From: UBA7803 sp041686955
Lineage (GTDB): Bacteria > Pseudomonadota > Gammaproteobacteria > Pseudomonadales > Azotimanducaceae
Length of the DNA: 36,216 bases
Assembly (NCBI GenBank): GCA_041686955.1
Contig: JAWLCV010000041.1
Span: 1-36,216 of the forward strand
Direction of reading: 5' to 3'
Shown in pieces: positions 16,913 through 24,285 of the stretch. The notes beneath the pieces are model-generated. The model saw only the letters and a list, made by a program, of their open reading frames with translations, did no database searches and was not told the DNA's origin. The first letter of the stretch is position 1, and each line of letters opens with the position of its first letter. The position numbers and the translations under genes were made by a program.

Positions 16913-17785
16913 ATGAGCAACTCGTTCGAAGGCAAGGTCGCCATCGTCACCGGCGCCGGGGGCGGGCTCGGGCGCTGTCACGCCCTGGAGCTGGCCCGCC
17001 GTGGCGCCCGCGTGGTGGTGAACGACCTGGGCGGCGCCGTGGACGGCACCGGCGGCTCCTCCGAGGCGGCCATGGCCGTGGTGGAGGAGATCAAGGCCGC
17101 GGGGGGTGAAGCCATCGCCAACGGCGGTTCGGTGTCCGACCGGCAGGGGGCGAAGAGCATGGTGAAGGACGCCATGGACGCCTGGGGCCGCGTGGACGTG
17201 CTCATCAACAACGCCGGCATCCTGCGTGACAAGTCCTTCGCCAAGATGGAGCTGGACGACTTCCAACTCGTGCTGGACGTACACCTGATGGGCTCGGTGA
17301 ACGTCACCAAGGAAGTCTGGCCCATCATGCGCGAGCAGAACTACGGCCGCATCGTCATGACCACCTCGCCTTCGGGCCTGTACGGCAACTTCGGCCAGAC
17401 CAACTACGGCGCCGCCAAGCTGGGGCTGGTAGGCTTCATGAACACCCTGAAGATCGAGGGTGCCAAGAACAACATCTACACCAACGCCATCGCCCCGGTG
17501 GCCGCGACCCGCATGACCGAGAACCTGATGCCGGAAGAGGCGCTGAAGCGGCTCGCGCCGGAACTGGTAACCCCGGCGGTGGTGTACCTGTGCACGGAAG
17601 AGGCGCCCAACGGCGTGATCATTCAGGCCCAGGGCGGCCGGTTCTCCGTGGCGTGCGTCGTCGAGAACGAAGGCGTGGATCTGGGGCCGGACGCCACGGT
17701 GGAGGACATCGCCGAGCACTACGCCGAGATCAGCGACCTCACCGGCGCCAAGCCCCGTAACATGCTGCAGCTCGGCGGGAGCTGA
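16913..17785 (+). CDS. SDR, (3R)-hydroxyacyl-CoA dehydrogenase (MFE-2-like)
   Basis: A 290-residue SDR resembling the dehydrogenase domain of peroxisomal multifunctional enzyme 2 (HSD17B4), which oxidises (3R)-hydroxyacyl-CoA with NAD. TGAGGGLGR near residues 13-21 is the cofactor motif; VVVNDLGGAVDGTG is the characteristic MFE-2 stretch, its aspartate favouring NAD; NNAG near 98; catalytic Y165/K169. The C-terminal 60 residues extend beyond classical SDRs in the MFE-2 manner. The ATG chosen is preceded by GGAG and by a TACAAT -10-like hexamer (16877-16882) without a good -35. With the crotonase and carboxyltransferase upstream it supports an acyl-CoA module. The methyltransferase gene starts 8 bp after its stop. 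Confidence 0.88.
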   Translation: MSNSFEGKVAIVTGAGGGLGRCHALELARRGARVVVNDLGGAVDGTGGSSEAAMAVVEEIKAAGGEAIANGGSVSDRQGAKSMVKDAMDAWGRVDVLINNAGILRDKSFAKMELDDFQLVLDVHLMGSVNVTKEVWPIMREQNYGRIVMTTSPSGLYGNFGQTNYGAAKLGLVGFMNTLKIEGAKNNIYTNAIAPVAATRMTENLMPEEALKRLAPELVTPAVVYLCTEEAPNGVIIQAQGGRFSVACVVENEGVDLGPDATVEDIAEHYAEISDLTGAKPRNMLQLGGS

Positions 17786-17793
17786 TCGCTCGC

Positions 17794-18423
17794 GTGCGGC
17801 TCCTCGTCGACCCCGAGTCGATCAAGGGCTTTCTGCACCCGGAGGAGGGTGCCCGCCTGTTCGATCTCGCGTTGGCGGCGAGCGCCTCGGGACCCTGCCT
17901 GGAAGTCGGCAGCTACTGCGGCAAGTCGACCCTGTATCTGGGGACGGCTTGCCGGGAGCGGGGTGAGCTCCTCTACGCGGTGGATCACCACCGCGGCTCC
18001 GAGGAGCATCAGGTGGGCGAGGAGTACCACGACCCGGAGCTGCTGGATCCGGCGAGCGGGCGGCTGGACTCGTTCCGTGCCTTCCGCAGCACCCTGGCCC
18101 GGGCCGGTCTCGACGACACGGTGGTGCCCATCGTGGCCGCCTCGGCCCAGGCAGCGCGCCACTGGCTGACCCCGCTGTCGCTGGTGTTCATCGACGGCGG
18201 GCACAGCCGCCAGGCGGCGCTCACGGACTATCGGAGCTGGGCGCCTCACGTGGCTCCGGGGGGAATCCTCGCGATTCACGACCTGTTTCCCGACCCCGCC
18301 GAAGGCGGCCAGGCACCCATCGAGATCTATCGGCTGGCGCTGGCCTCGGGCCTGTTCGCGGAGCTCGAAACCACCCGCACCCTGGGCGTGCTGCAGCGCC
18401 TCACTCCGGGCGGCGCTCGTTAA
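17794..18423 (+). CDS. Class I SAM methyltransferase, MeT1-like (Methyltransf_24 type)
   Basis: A 209-residue cytosolic methyltransferase. The SAM-binding motif EVGSYCGKS is at residues 37-45, followed by VDHHRGSEEHQ (63-73), a metal-site-like DGGH (D134, H137) and IHD (161-163). This arrangement belongs to the Methyltransf_24 / metal-dependent O-methyltransferase group and, in size and motif order, to the MeT1 type sugar 1-O-methyltransferase of mycobacterial methylmannose polysaccharide synthesis. Assignment to that reaction rests mainly on the neighbours: a GT4 enzyme, a second methyltransferase and a glycosidase-like protein on the opposite strand. Start is a GTG 8 bp after the SDR stop. 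Its TAA stop shares a TTAA palindrome with the convergent gene. Confidence 0.82.
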   Translation: MRLLVDPESIKGFLHPEEGARLFDLALAASASGPCLEVGSYCGKSTLYLGTACRERGELLYAVDHHRGSEEHQVGEEYHDPELLDPASGRLDSFRAFRSTLARAGLDDTVVPIVAASAQAARHWLTPLSLVFIDGGHSRQAALTDYRSWAPHVAPGGILAIHDLFPDPAEGGQAPIEIYRLALASGLFAELETTRTLGVLQRLTPGGAR

Positions 18424-19427
18424 TTGGGCAGCCAGACCCGGCTGAACAGGGTGCTCGCGGGGGTGAGATCGCCGAGGGCATCGGCGGCCAGGAGCACGGA
18501 GCCGGCGGTCCAGGTGGGCCGCTCGTCCGGCCACATCACGTCGTCCTCGAACACGTACCCGGTCCACCAGGAGCCGTCCTCGGCCTGATAGCGCTGTAGC
18601 TGCCGGAACAGCTCCCGGGCGTGCCTGCGCCGCCCGGCGGCCACGCAGGCCATGGTGAGCTCGCAGGTCTCCGCGATGGTGATCCACGGTTGGTCGGAGA
18701 CGCAGCGGCAGCCCAGGCCCGGCTGCACGAAGTCGTGCCAGCGTTGCTCCAGGCGCCGCTGGGCCGCGCTGCCCTGAACCACGCCGGTCATCACCGGATA
18801 GAACCAATCCATGGAGTAACGCGACTTGCTCTCCCACGTTCGGTCGAACCGCTCCGGGCGGTGCACCAGCGCGTGACCGAGGCGCTGCCGGGCCGCGAGC
18901 CACGGCCGCGGATCCTCGCCCAGCTCCAGGGCCATGGCCGCCGTGCACTCCAGGCTCTTGTAGATGGAGCTGCAGCCGGTCACCAGGGCGTCCTTGTTGA
19001 TACCCGTGCGGGTGTCGAGCGCCCAGTAGATCTCGCCGCTCGGCGCCTGCAGGCCGATCACGAACTCCATGGCCCGGCGCACGGTGGGCCACAGACCGGC
19101 GAGAAAGCGCCGGTCGCCGGCGATGAGGTAGTGATGCCAGACGCCGGTGGCCGCGTAGGCGACGAAGTTGGTTTCCGCACGGGTTCCGTCCACCACGGCG
19201 TCGTCCTCATAGGCTGCGAGCCACGCGCCGTCGGGGCGCTGATGGTTCGCGAGCCAGCGGTAAGCGGCGTCGGCAGCGTCGAAGTGGCCCGCCACGGAGA
19301 GACCCATGGCCGCCTCCACGTGGTCCCACGGGTCGAGAATGCCGCCCGGAAACCAGGGTATGGCGCCGCTGGCCTGCTGCACCCGAAGGATGTAGCGGGC
19401 CGTGGCGCGCAGGTGCTCTTCCTTCAC
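18420..19427 (-). CDS. Toroid-type glycosidase-like protein (MmpH-like)
   Basis: A 335-residue protein with repeated helical-hairpin patterns typical of (alpha/alpha) toroid folds, a class often annotated 'prenyltransferase' by fold. Conserved-looking stretches are GGILDPWDHVEAA (29-40), ETNFVAYAATGVWHHYL (85-101), YSMDWFYPVMTG (204-215), WITIAETCEL (248-257) and DERPTWTAGSVLLAADAL near the end. D35 (or D32) and E253/E256 are candidate acid residues for glycoside hydrolysis. In mycobacteria a hydrolase (MmpH) cleaves methylmannose polysaccharide to make new primers and is encoded with GT4 and methyltransferase genes, as here. The start is a GTG overlapping the upstream methyltransferase stop by GTGA. 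The frame is open upstream, but nothing family-like is encoded there. Confidence 0.75.
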   Translation of the reverse strand: MKEEHLRATARYILRVQQASGAIPWFPGGILDPWDHVEAAMGLSVAGHFDAADAAYRWLANHQRPDGAWLAAYEDDAVVDGTRAETNFVAYAATGVWHHYLIAGDRRFLAGLWPTVRRAMEFVIGLQAPSGEIYWALDTRTGINKDALVTGCSSIYKSLECTAAMALELGEDPRPWLAARQRLGHALVHRPERFDRTWESKSRYSMDWFYPVMTGVVQGSAAQRRLEQRWHDFVQPGLGCRCVSDQPWITIAETCELTMACVAAGRRRHARELFRQLQRYQAEDGSWWTGYVFEDDVMWPDERPTWTAGSVLLAADALGDLTPASTLFSRVWLPN

Positions 19428-20161
19428 CGCCGGCTCCCGTCGGCGTCCCGGGTGAAGTAGAGCACCAGACTCTTGCCCATGAGCGGGTTCAGCAGTCGAT
19501 CCAGGGCCCGCGATATCCATGGGCGCCGCATCAGGTCCCAGACCAGAAATCGGTGGTAGGCCCGCACGGGCCAGGCCTGCTCGCCCCGCTCCCAGAGCAG
19601 GCAGCGCAGCCACCAGTAGGGGACGTGAAGGCTGTGAGCCCAGTGGCGGTGGAAGCGCCGCAGCCCGTTCGCCTCCACGGCGGCGGTGATCTCGCCCGTG
19701 CGGAAGATGCGAACGTGCCCGCCTTCCACCTGGTGGTAGGCGTCCGACAGCCGCCAGCACACCCATTCCGGAACGAATCGCGGCACGCTCACGGCCAGCA
19801 CGCCGCCGGGCTTCAGCACCCGGCGGATCTCGCGCAGCACGGCCCGGTAGTCGGGAACGTGCTCGAGCACCTCGGCACAGATCACGCGGTCGAACGTGGC
19901 GTCGGCGAAGGGCAGGGCGAGCCCGCTGCCGCGAATCCAGCCGAGCGACCGGGGCGCGTCCGCCTCGCCGGACGGCGCGAACTCCCGGGCCCGCTCCGCG
20001 GCGGTGGTGAGGTCGCGGAACGACAGGTCCAGCCCCGCCACGTGCACCGGCGCCTCGAGCCAGGCGGTGATGGCGTGACGTCCCTCGCCGCAGCCGAGAT
20101 CCAGAATCCGCTGGCCGGGTTTCAAGTGCAGCCGGCGGAAGTCGATGGTGGTGAGGCTCAC
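19424..20161 (-). CDS. Class I SAM methyltransferase (Methyltransf_11 type)
   Basis: A 245-residue SAM-dependent methyltransferase. Motif I DLGCGEGRH is at residues 21-29, an acidic loop AGLDLSF near 38-44, motif II/III with FDRVICAEVLEHV and LKPGGVLAVSVP. The C-terminal part is rich in Trp and His (HRHWAHSLHVPYWWLRCLLW), probably the acceptor side. It lies between the GT4 and glycosidase-like genes with GTGA overlaps at both ends, so its substrate is very probably the sugar product of the operon; a 3-O-methyltransferase role (as inferred for the second MMP methyltransferase) is plausible but unproven. The GTG start is fixed by the overlap and by motif spacing. Confidence 0.85.
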   Translation of the reverse strand: MSLTTIDFRRLHLKPGQRILDLGCGEGRHAITAWLEAPVHVAGLDLSFRDLTTAAERAREFAPSGEADAPRSLGWIRGSGLALPFADATFDRVICAEVLEHVPDYRAVLREIRRVLKPGGVLAVSVPRFVPEWVCWRLSDAYHQVEGGHVRIFRTGEITAAVEANGLRRFHRHWAHSLHVPYWWLRCLLWERGEQAWPVRAYHRFLVWDLMRRPWISRALDRLLNPLMGKSLVLYFTRDADGSRR

Positions 20162-21450
20162 CGCGTCACCGTTTCGCGGCCGAGCACGTGACGGTAGAGC
20201 TCCGTGAGCGCCGCGGCGGCCCGGGACCAGGAAAAATTCTGCAGAATGCGCTGCCGGCCCCGGCGCCCCAGGCTGGCCCGGGCAGCCGGATCCTGCAGCA
20301 GCTCGGCGATGGCTGCGGCCAGGGCGGCGGGGTTGCGCGCCGGGACGATGCGCCCGCCGTCTCCCACCACCTCGGGTAGCGCGCCGCCGTCGGTGGACAC
20401 CACCGGAATGCCGCACGCCATGGCCTCCCCCGCCGGCAGACCGAATCCCTCGTACTCGGAAGGCACCACCGCCAGGGTGGAGCGTGCGTACAGACGGCGG
20501 AACTCGTCCGCCGAGACACCATGGCGGAACTCGATGCGCTCGCCCACGCCCAGGCGGCGGATCAGGGTGTCGGTGGCGCCGCCGGGCTTCGGCTTGCCCA
20601 CGAACACCAGGCGCAGGTGCGGAAACCGCTCGCACAAGGTCGCGAACGCAGGCAGGAGGTGCTGCGAGCCCTTCAGCGGCTGGTCCGCGCTGGCGGTGGT
20701 GATGAGCTGCCAGTCTTCCCGGGGAACGTCGGGTTCGGGGTGGAAGATCTCGGTGTCGATGCCGTTGTGAATGACGTGCACCCGCTTCGGAGCGATGCCG
20801 AAGGCGTCGCAGATGTCGCGCCGCGACCGTTCGCTCACCGTGACGATGTGCCGGAGCTGTCTCGCCACGCGCCCCTGCATGCGCAGAAAGTAATGCCAGC
20901 GCCGGATCAGCAGGCGATGACCCCAGTCCTCGGCGTGGGCCAGGGCGATCTCCCGGTCCCAGGTGATGGGGTGGTGAATGGTGGTCACCAGCGGCACGCC
21001 CCGCTGCTGCAGCGACAGGGTGCCCCACGACAGGCACTGGTTGTCGTGCACCACGTCGTAGGGCAGCCTCTGGCGCCCGAGACGATCGAAGTGACGCGCG
21101 AGCCGACGGCCGAAGGTGTACGGCTCCGGGAATCCGCCGGTGAGCATGGAGAACCATTCGAAGGTGTCGGTGGCCGACAGCAGGTGGCGCGGCCGCAGGG
21201 CGGTGACGTGGTTGGGCGCCTCGAAAAGGTTCAGCCCCGGCAGCTTCACCAGGCGCACCCGCGGATCGAGCTCCGGGTACGGTTCCCCCGAAATCACGTC
21301 TACCTGATGGCCCGCGTCCACCAGGGCGCGGGACAGGTACTTGAGATAGATGCCCTGGCCGCCGCTGTAGGGATTGCTGCGATAACCGAGCAGCGCCACG
21401 CGAAGCGGGGCGGCGGGCGTTGCGACGGGTCGTAGCGCCGGCTCGGACAT
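20158..21450 (-). CDS. Glycosyltransferase family 4 (ManT-like candidate)
   Basis: A 430-residue GT-B fold glycosyltransferase that would use a nucleotide sugar (GDP- or UDP-linked) and retain anomeric configuration. N-terminal GYRSNPYSGGQGIYLKYLSRAL is the GT4 acceptor-domain loop; VHVIHNGIDTEIF marks the domain junction; the donor site is VPSEYEGFGLPAGEAMACG with the E-x7-E pair, then a DGGALPEVVGDGG stretch. No membrane segments, so it works in the cytosol. First gene of a three-gene coupled operon (GT4, methyltransferase, glycosidase-like), the order expected for a methylated oligosaccharide system. A GAGG ribosome-binding site precedes the ATG and a TAGAAT -10-like hexamer lies at 21478-21483 (minus strand) without a convincing -35. 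Confidence 0.9.
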   Translation of the reverse strand: MSEPALRPVATPAAPLRVALLGYRSNPYSGGQGIYLKYLSRALVDAGHQVDVISGEPYPELDPRVRLVKLPGLNLFEAPNHVTALRPRHLLSATDTFEWFSMLTGGFPEPYTFGRRLARHFDRLGRQRLPYDVVHDNQCLSWGTLSLQQRGVPLVTTIHHPITWDREIALAHAEDWGHRLLIRRWHYFLRMQGRVARQLRHIVTVSERSRRDICDAFGIAPKRVHVIHNGIDTEIFHPEPDVPREDWQLITTASADQPLKGSQHLLPAFATLCERFPHLRLVFVGKPKPGGATDTLIRRLGVGERIEFRHGVSADEFRRLYARSTLAVVPSEYEGFGLPAGEAMACGIPVVSTDGGALPEVVGDGGRIVPARNPAALAAAIAELLQDPAARASLGRRGRQRILQNFSWSRAAAALTELYRHVLGRETVTR

Positions 21451-21497
21451 TGGGCCTCGAGGCGAAAAAAGAATCGAATTCTAATGAAACGGCGCCC

Positions 21498-21524
21498 CCG
21501 CCGCGAGCCAAAAGCTCGCGGCGG
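21498..21524. terminator. Perfect 11-bp inverted repeat, possible terminator
   Basis: CCGCCGCGAGC and GCTCGCGGCGG flank a CAAAA loop. It lies 56 bp beyond the stop of the HD-domain gene and ahead of the GT4 operon on the same strand. On the minus strand no T-run follows directly, so it could be a Rho-assisted terminator or a transcript-end stabiliser. Confidence 0.45.
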
Positions 21525-21580
21525 ACCCGCTGCGAGGGCGAGCAGCGGACCCGCAGGCGCCCCGCAGTGAGCCGTGCGGC

Positions 21581-22501
21581 CTAGGTGTTGCTCACCGCGA
21601 TGTGGGGCTTGCCGGGCAGCAAGGGGGCGGCGTCGCTCGACGTGTCGGCCAGCACGGGGTGGTAGTCGGCGCCGGCCGTGGCGATGTCCTGGCCATGAAG
21701 ATGGTGGACGAGGTTGGCGATCCACTGCTGACCGCTGTGGGTGGTTCGCAGGTAGCCGAGCGCCGCCGGGATGAACGGCAGAACCTGGGCGTAGAAGAAC
21801 GCCGGGAAGTCGTCGCGCAGAGCGGTGGGGCTCCCATACCCCAGCCGCTCCGCTTCGCCGTTCTCCTCGAGCTCGGCGAACAACCGAGTGTGCTTGCGCG
21901 CGTAGCCGGGATCGCCCATCTGACCGATGAGATCCGCGGCCCGCACCAGCGCGCCGATGCTGTCGAGCTGCTGATAGAGGGATTCCTTGGGTATGGGGAA
22001 GCGGGTCATCTCGATGTAGGAGGCCACCACGGCGCCGTCGATCACCGGATCTCCGGCGAAACGCTCCATCACGAACATGCAGCCGCGGGCGACGTGATAG
22101 GGCATCAGAAACACATCGGTCGCGCCCTTGGGCGGGGTGACCCGCTTACCGCTCGGGTCCACGACGTAGGAACCCGCGCGGTCGTCACGAAGCAGTCCGC
22201 GGCGGTAACCGATGTCGTGAAACAGCAGTGCCACCACGGCCTGCAGGCAGCTCGCGGCGCTGAGATCGCCGCGGGTGAGCGCGCGCCCGCGGAAGATCTC
22301 GATTCCCGCCTCGGTGACGAGCAGGGTGTGTTCGAGATCGTGATACGGGCAGTCGCAGTCGCGCAGAATGGTCAGCGCGGTGCGCGTGGCACGCTCGAGA
22401 CCCGCTTCGAGGTCGCCGTCAACGCCGGGATACATGTCCCGGTAGGCGCCTCGGGCGAAGTCCACGAAGGCATCTATCAGTACTCCATTCGCGTCGAACA
22501 T
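21581..22501 (-). CDS. HD-domain phosphohydrolase-like protein
   Basis: A 306-residue cytosolic protein with an HD-superfamily metal site: H54 and H58 in CPYHDLEHTLLV, then H95-D96 in ALLFHDIGYRRG. This resembles cyclic-nucleotide phosphodiesterase-like and related metal-dependent phosphohydrolases, but the substrate is not clear. A later PPKGATDVFLMPYHVARG stretch and ADLIGQMGDPGYARK (probably supplying further ligands) are unfamiliar. No sensor or partner domain is fused. It is transcribed divergently from metR across 157 bp, so the regulator might act on both, but no methionine link is evident from the protein itself. Confidence 0.75.
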   Translation of the reverse strand: MFDANGVLIDAFVDFARGAYRDMYPGVDGDLEAGLERATRTALTILRDCDCPYHDLEHTLLVTEAGIEIFRGRALTRGDLSAASCLQAVVALLFHDIGYRRGLLRDDRAGSYVVDPSGKRVTPPKGATDVFLMPYHVARGCMFVMERFAGDPVIDGAVVASYIEMTRFPIPKESLYQQLDSIGALVRAADLIGQMGDPGYARKHTRLFAELEENGEAERLGYGSPTALRDDFPAFFYAQVLPFIPAALGYLRTTHSGQQWIANLVHHLHGQDIATAGADYHPVLADTSSDAAPLLPGKPHIAVSNT

Positions 22502-22646
22502 AGCGGTGGGCCTGGTCAGTTGCCGGACAGTCTATGCCCATCCGATGGCCGGCTTCGTGCGGCGATGCACACTTCTCCGGCTCCTCATCATCCACATGAC
22601 AATGCCGTTACACATGAATACCATGCAGGTTCAGCGTAGCTCAAAC

Positions 22647-22659
22647 TGAACAGAATTCA
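22647..22659. promoter_or_regulatory. Perfect MetR box overlapping the metR start codon
   Basis: TGAACAGAATTCA matches TGAA-N5-TTCA, the known MetR operator consensus. Its last base is the A of the metR ATG. A second half-site pair, TGAA-N11-TTCA, lies at 22615-22633, 32 bp upstream, about three helical turns. Binding here would block initiation, consistent with autorepression. Confidence 0.65.
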
Positions 22660-23585
22660 TGTCCATCGAGCTCAGGCATCTGCGTACCCTCGTGGCGCTA
22701 CGGGACACCGGCAGCCTCGTGGAGGCGGCCGAGCGGGTGTTTCTGACCCAATCGGCGCTCTCGCATCAGCTCAAGGATCTGGAGACCCGGCTGGGCTGCG
22801 CCCTGTTCATCCGCAAGACCCGGCCGGTGCGCTTCACCACCGCGGGACAGCGGCTGTTGAAGCTGGCGGATGAGGTGCTGCCTCTGGTGCACGGGGCGGA
22901 GCACGACCTGGCGCGCCTGGCGGGAGGCGAGGCCGGGCGCATCTTCATGGCCATCGAATGCCATAGCTGCTTCGAGTGGTTGCTCCCCGCCATCGACCGC
23001 TATCGCGAGGCCTGGAGCGACGTGGAGCTGGACATCGCCAGCGGCTTCCACTTCGCGCCGTTGCCGGCGCTGGCCCGCGGCGATCTGGATCTGGTCATCA
23101 CCGCCGATCCCATCGACGATCCGGGCCTCGCGTACCTGCCGTTGTTCAGCTACGAGGCCCAGCTCGCCGTGGCCCGGGAGCACCCGCTGGCCGCGAAGCC
23201 GTGGATCGAGCCGGAGGACCTGGTCGGCGAAACCCTCATCAGCTATCCGGTGGATCGCGACCGGTTGGACATCTTCAAGAACTTCCTGGAGCCCGCCGGT
23301 GTCGAGCCGGCACGAATCCGCAACGCGGAGCTCACCACCATGATGGTGCAGCTCGTGGCCAGCGGCCGCGGCGTGGTGTGCCTGCCGAACTGGGCACTGC
23401 ACGAGTACCGGGAACGCGATTACGTGGTGGTGAAGTCCCTCGGGGAAGAGGGCGTGTGGCCGACCCTGTACGCCGCCGTGCGCCGCGACCAGCGCAACGC
23501 CCCATACATCGAGGGGTTCGTGAAGGTAGCCAAGCAGACGTGTTTCGACAATCTGGTGGGGATCGTGACGGCGGAAGTGGAATGA
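22659..23585 (+). CDS. metR: LysR-family methionine regulator MetR
   Basis: A 308-residue LysR-type activator of methionine biosynthesis, using homocysteine as co-effector. N-terminal winged helix-turn-helix (residues 4-60) contains FLTQSALSHQLKDLETRLG. The effector domain keeps the MetR signature IECHSCFEWLLPA around residues 92-104, LISYPVDRDRLD, and a C-terminal LYAAVR, all closely matching E. coli MetR. Its usual target metE is not adjacent; the divergent gene encodes an HD-domain protein. A MetR box overlaps its own start codon, indicating autoregulation. It converges on a PNPOx-family gene, with a palindromic repeat between them. Confidence 0.92.
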   Translation: MSIELRHLRTLVALRDTGSLVEAAERVFLTQSALSHQLKDLETRLGCALFIRKTRPVRFTTAGQRLLKLADEVLPLVHGAEHDLARLAGGEAGRIFMAIECHSCFEWLLPAIDRYREAWSDVELDIASGFHFAPLPALARGDLDLVITADPIDDPGLAYLPLFSYEAQLAVAREHPLAAKPWIEPEDLVGETLISYPVDRDRLDIFKNFLEPAGVEPARIRNAELTTMMVQLVASGRGVVCLPNWALHEYRERDYVVVKSLGEEGVWPTLYAAVRRDQRNAPYIEGFVKVAKQTCFDNLVGIVTAEVE

Positions 23586-23589
23586 GGGG

Positions 23590-23681
23590 CGCTATCCGCT
23601 GTCCGCTCTCTGCCGTCCGCTAGAAGCATACCGCCAGAACCCGGTGACACGGCTCCTGCGGAGAGCGGAAAGCGGACAGCG
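23590..23681. repeat. Imperfect palindromic repeat, AGCGGAN heptamer type (copy 2)
   Basis: Left arm 23590-23620 and right arm 23658-23681 pair as runs of TCCGCTN / AGCGGAN heptamers around a loop of about 37 bases. It fills the space between the convergent metR and PNPOx-family genes, starting 4 bp after one stop and ending 3 bp before the other, where it could act as a two-way terminator. It shares the arm sequence with the copy at 14280-14366. Confidence 0.8.
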
Positions 23682-23684
23682 ACT

Positions 23685-24272
23685 TCACGGCACCAACACC
23701 CGCTCCTCCCACCCCGCCGCTCGCCGTTCGAAGCTGCGCCGGTCGTGAACGCCGTCGCTCATGGCGAGGTCCAGGCGCTCCACGGCGAAGGGCTCGAGAT
23801 ACAGGCCGGCTGCCGTGCGGGGCGCCACCAGGGGCTCGCGCAGCTCGAGCGCCTCTAGCCGTTCGAGCAGGGCGGCTCGGTCCGGGAACGGCGTGCTCTG
23901 GGGCTGCACCCGGGTGTAGAACCAGTCCAGGCGCTTGGGCGGCTCGGGGCGCAGCTTCCAGCTCTCGTGGACGTCCGCCTTCGCCACCGGGCGGGTGTCG
24001 CACTGCAGCCGGTACTGCACGTTCACCGTCGGCAGCCACACCACCACCGCGGCAGACGCGGATATCTCGAGCTGCCGCCATTTCGGGCTGGTGTCGTTGA
24101 GGAACACGGCGAGGCGGCCGTCGAGGTCGCGCAGCACCAGGGTTCGCGCCTGGGGATGTCCGGCGGCGTCCACCGTGGCCAGAGTGCAGAGGTTGGCACA
24201 GGGATCCTCCAGGCTCCGCGCCCGGGTTCGGTCGGCGGCGAGGAGCTCCAGCGGACTGGCGGTGAACGACAC
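23685..24272 (-). CDS. Pyridoxamine 5'-phosphate oxidase-family FMN protein
   Basis: A 195-residue flavin-binding split-barrel protein. ANLCTLATVDAAGHPQARTLVLRD opens the barrel, FLNDTSPKWRQLEISASAAVVVWL is the FMN phosphate-binding region, and the C-terminal DGVHDRRSFER...GWEERVL resembles the PNPOx C-terminal block. The typical PdxH substrate residues are not all recognisable and the protein is somewhat short, so it may be a PNPOx-like protein of the Alr4036 type and not the main PdxH. It begins with GTG, 13 bp after a coupled pair of membrane-protein genes. Confidence 0.8.
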   Translation of the reverse strand: MSFTASPLELLAADRTRARSLEDPCANLCTLATVDAAGHPQARTLVLRDLDGRLAVFLNDTSPKWRQLEISASAAVVVWLPTVNVQYRLQCDTRPVAKADVHESWKLRPEPPKRLDWFYTRVQPQSTPFPDRAALLERLEALELREPLVAPRTAAGLYLEPFAVERLDLAMSDGVHDRRSFERRAAGWEERVLVP

Positions 24273-24285
24273 GGCGGGGAACTCC

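Noticed and set aside
15158..17719. Open frame of 853 codons on the minus strand, antisense to the crotonase, carboxyltransferase and SDR genes
   Set aside because: It mirrors genuine high-GC genes on the + strand, has no family motif, and such antisense frames are expected where third positions are almost all G or C.
18420..19427. Prenyltransferase or terpene cyclase
   Set aside because: The toroid fold allows it, but there is no DDxD-type or farnesyltransferase motif and the neighbours are glycan enzymes.
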